DNA of 6,922 bases from Bryobacteraceae bacterium (GTDB lineage Bacteria > Acidobacteriota > Terriglobia > Bryobacterales > Bryobacteraceae). The stretch lies in the NCBI GenBank assembly GCA_030039005.1, contig JASHQT010000567.1, forward strand, positions 1-6,922. The letters run 5' to 3'. A model generated the notes under the pieces. The model saw only the letters and a list, made by a program, of their open reading frames with translations, was not told where the DNA came from and did not search any database. A program made the position numbers and the translations under genes. This document shows, piece after piece, positions 5,674-6,922 of the stretch; within the stretch, counting starts at the first letter, position 1; every line of letters begins with the position of its first letter.

Positions 5674-6267
5674 TCAACCGCGCTTGAGGCTGGGCAGTTG
5701 GACTAGCTCGCCGCTGCGATCGAGGTGTAAGGCGGACGCTGTATCGCCTCTAAGTACTTTCATTACAGCGATTTCATCGCAGCATTGGAACTTGGGACAA
5801 CACAAGCAGTCTTTCCAAACCTTGAGCGGGAGCAGGCCCCGATCCACTTGCTGAAAGCCCAGGCGGCGAAAAAAATCCGGCACATAAGTGAAGGCAAATA
5901 TGCTGCTGAGATCGTTGTTAATCGCTTCTTTCTCCAGGGCGTTCGTCAGGAAGAATCCGACGCCCCGCTTGCGAGCTTCGGGAGCCACGGCGAGCGACCG
6001 GATTTCGGCGCAGGTGGGTGTATAAAAATGCAGTGCACCGCATCCCAGCAGTTGGGAGCCCGAGTAGACAACTGTGAAATCGCGGATATTTTCTGAGATT
6101 TCGAATTCAGTGCGCGGCAACATAATGCCTTCAGCCGCGTAGAAATTAATCAATTGAAGGAGAGCGGGGATGTCGCGCATGCTGGCTTTTCGCGCGACGA
6201 GCGTATCGCTGTAATCCAAACGTTCTAGACCTTCTAGTACAGAAGATTCACTAAGGACGTTACGCAT
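5674..6267 (-). CDS. GNAT N-acetyltransferase, short ArgA type (putative N-acetylglutamate synthase)
   Basis: A 197-residue GNAT-fold acetyltransferase resembling the short, kinase-domain-free ArgA group, which transfers acetyl from acetyl-CoA to glutamate in the first step of arginine synthesis. The acetyl-CoA binding segment IRSLAVAPEARKRGVG (89-104) holds the (R/Q)xxGxG/A motif, and FTYVPDFFRRLGF (126-138) is the usual C-terminal GNAT strand and helix. A family-like KVWKDC..CPKF..CDEIA block follows (149-167), here with five cysteines (154, 156, 157, 162, 163). The first 23 or so residues precede the domain; a later ATG exists at residue 30, but the chosen ATG overlaps the argB stop by 8 nt (ATGCGTAA), as expected for coupled genes. 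Adjacency to argB supports the arginine role. Base composition is visibly less GC-rich than in the neighbours. Another amino-acid acetyltransferase cannot be excluded. Confidence 0.87.
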   Translation of the reverse strand: MRNVLSESSVLEGLERLDYSDTLVARKASMRDIPALLQLINFYAAEGIMLPRTEFEISENIRDFTVVYSGSQLLGCGALHFYTPTCAEIRSLAVAPEARKRGVGFFLTNALEKEAINNDLSSIFAFTYVPDFFRRLGFQQVDRGLLPLKVWKDCLCCPKFQCCDEIAVMKVLRGDTASALHLDRSGELVQLPSLKRG

Positions 6268-6922
6268 GGCGAACTGCGGCCCCCCTCAGGGCTTGATTAT
6301 CGGGTGACGCTATCAGCCGGGTACCCAGCGCGCCTCCCGCGAGCAGCTTCCCCACTACGCCGGGTGCGGCGCCAGGCGCAATGACAACTTCACCGATCCC
6401 CGTTTCAAGCGCTTCGAGGCCGGATTGTAGCTTGGCCAGCATGCCTCCCGTGGCGATTCCGTCATCGATGAGTTGGCCGCATTGCCGGGAATTTAATGTC
6501 GAATAGACGACATTTTCTTGATTTTTGACGCCGTCGACGTCCGTCAGGAACAGGATCTTGTCGGCGCGCAGAGCCCCCGCCACCGAGACGGCCATCTGGT
6601 CGGCGTTGACATTGTAGAAGCGCCCCTGGCGGTCGCCCGCCAGGCAGGCGACCACCGGAATGTATCCCAGTTCGATCAAAGCGTCGAGTAGACGTGCGTC
6701 GGATCGCACGGGCTTGCCCACCCACCCAAGTTCCGGGCTCATCTGGCGCGCCTCGGTAAGCAAGGCGTCCATGCCGCTCAATCCGACGGCCCGTGCGCCG
6801 CAGGCAATAAACGCCGCGACTAGTTCGCGGTTGACGGTGCCCGCCAAAACCTTCACCACCGCGTCCAGAACCTCGGGCGTCGTCACACGCAGTCCGTTTA
6901 CGAACCGGCTCTCGATGCCCCG
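6260..6922 (-). CDS. argB: Acetylglutamate kinase, partial (N-terminus beyond window)
   Basis: The C-terminal 220 residues of acetylglutamate kinase, which phosphorylates N-acetylglutamate with ATP in the second step of arginine synthesis. The frame is open to the window edge. The first visible residues, RGIESRFVNGLRVTTPEVL, match the ArgB segment after the glycine-rich VHGGG region, so the GTG at 6886 is not the start and roughly 60-75 residues are missing. Other landmarks are NRELVAAF, FYNVNADQMA (substrate/ATP region), LTDVDGV, and GIATGGMLAKLQSGLEALETG with the conserved GGM and Lys. The stop overlaps the start of the acetyltransferase, giving an argB-argA-like pair. Whether it is arginine-feedback-sensitive cannot be judged without the N-terminal helix. 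Confidence 0.96.
   Translation of the reverse strand, partial: RGIESRFVNGLRVTTPEVLDAVVKVLAGTVNRELVAAFIACGARAVGLSGMDALLTEARQMSPELGWVGKPVRSDARLLDALIELGYIPVVACLAGDRQGRFYNVNADQMAVSVAGALRADKILFLTDVDGVKNQENVVYSTLNSRQCGQLIDDGIATGGMLAKLQSGLEALETGIGEVVIAPGAAPGVVGKLLAGGALGTRLIASPDNQALRGAAVRHA

Noticed and set aside
6260..6886. GTG at 6886 as the argB start
   Set aside because: The upstream codons to the window edge continue conserved ArgB sequence (RGIESRFVNGLRV), so the gene is truncated by the window and this Val is internal.

Overview
All seven gene products I can support lie on the minus strand, so the window reads right to left. It looks like GC-rich bacterial chromosome. The protein style (a short ArgA-type acetyltransferase after argB, a deacetylase beginning after an 'AYAVRAPS'-type stretch, an 18-bp tandem repeat) reminds me of Acidobacteriota of the Solibacter/Bryobacter type. 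That assignment is inference from recall, not a search. I see no tRNA, rRNA, CRISPR array, transposase or phage gene.

Right part (6922 to 5541): the 3' two thirds of argB (acetylglutamate kinase) runs in from beyond the window and overlaps by 8 nt a small GNAT of the short ArgA type. Together they cover the first two steps of arginine synthesis from glutamate. A plausible intrinsic terminator follows the GNAT gene. A good sigma70-type promoter (CTGGCA, 17 nt, TATAAT) then starts a separate transcript for a stand-alone molybdopterin-binding (MoeA-like) protein at 5539-4568, which ends at a clear intrinsic terminator (4509-4540).

Left part (about 4508 to 65): a tightly packed set follows. It contains a CE4 polysaccharide deacetylase, an acyl carrier protein whose start lies inside the deacetylase gene, a KAS II (FabF/NodE-type) condensing enzyme 2 nt after the ACP, an 80-residue hydrophilic protein of unknown function, three 18-bp tandem repeats, and a 615-residue ABC exporter half-transporter. 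A deacetylase, a dedicated ACP/ketosynthase pair and an exporter suggest a cell-envelope or lipid/glycan acylation cassette. The composition recalls NodB-NodF-NodE of rhizobia or the AcpXL/FabF-XL lipid A system, but no acyltransferase or glycosyltransferase is visible here.

The points most worth a second look are the deacetylase/ACP/KAS combination, the deacetylase reading frame that continues upstream through a hydrophobic segment without any ATG, GTG or TTG, the tandem repeat just upstream of the ABC gene, and the unassigned 80-residue protein.
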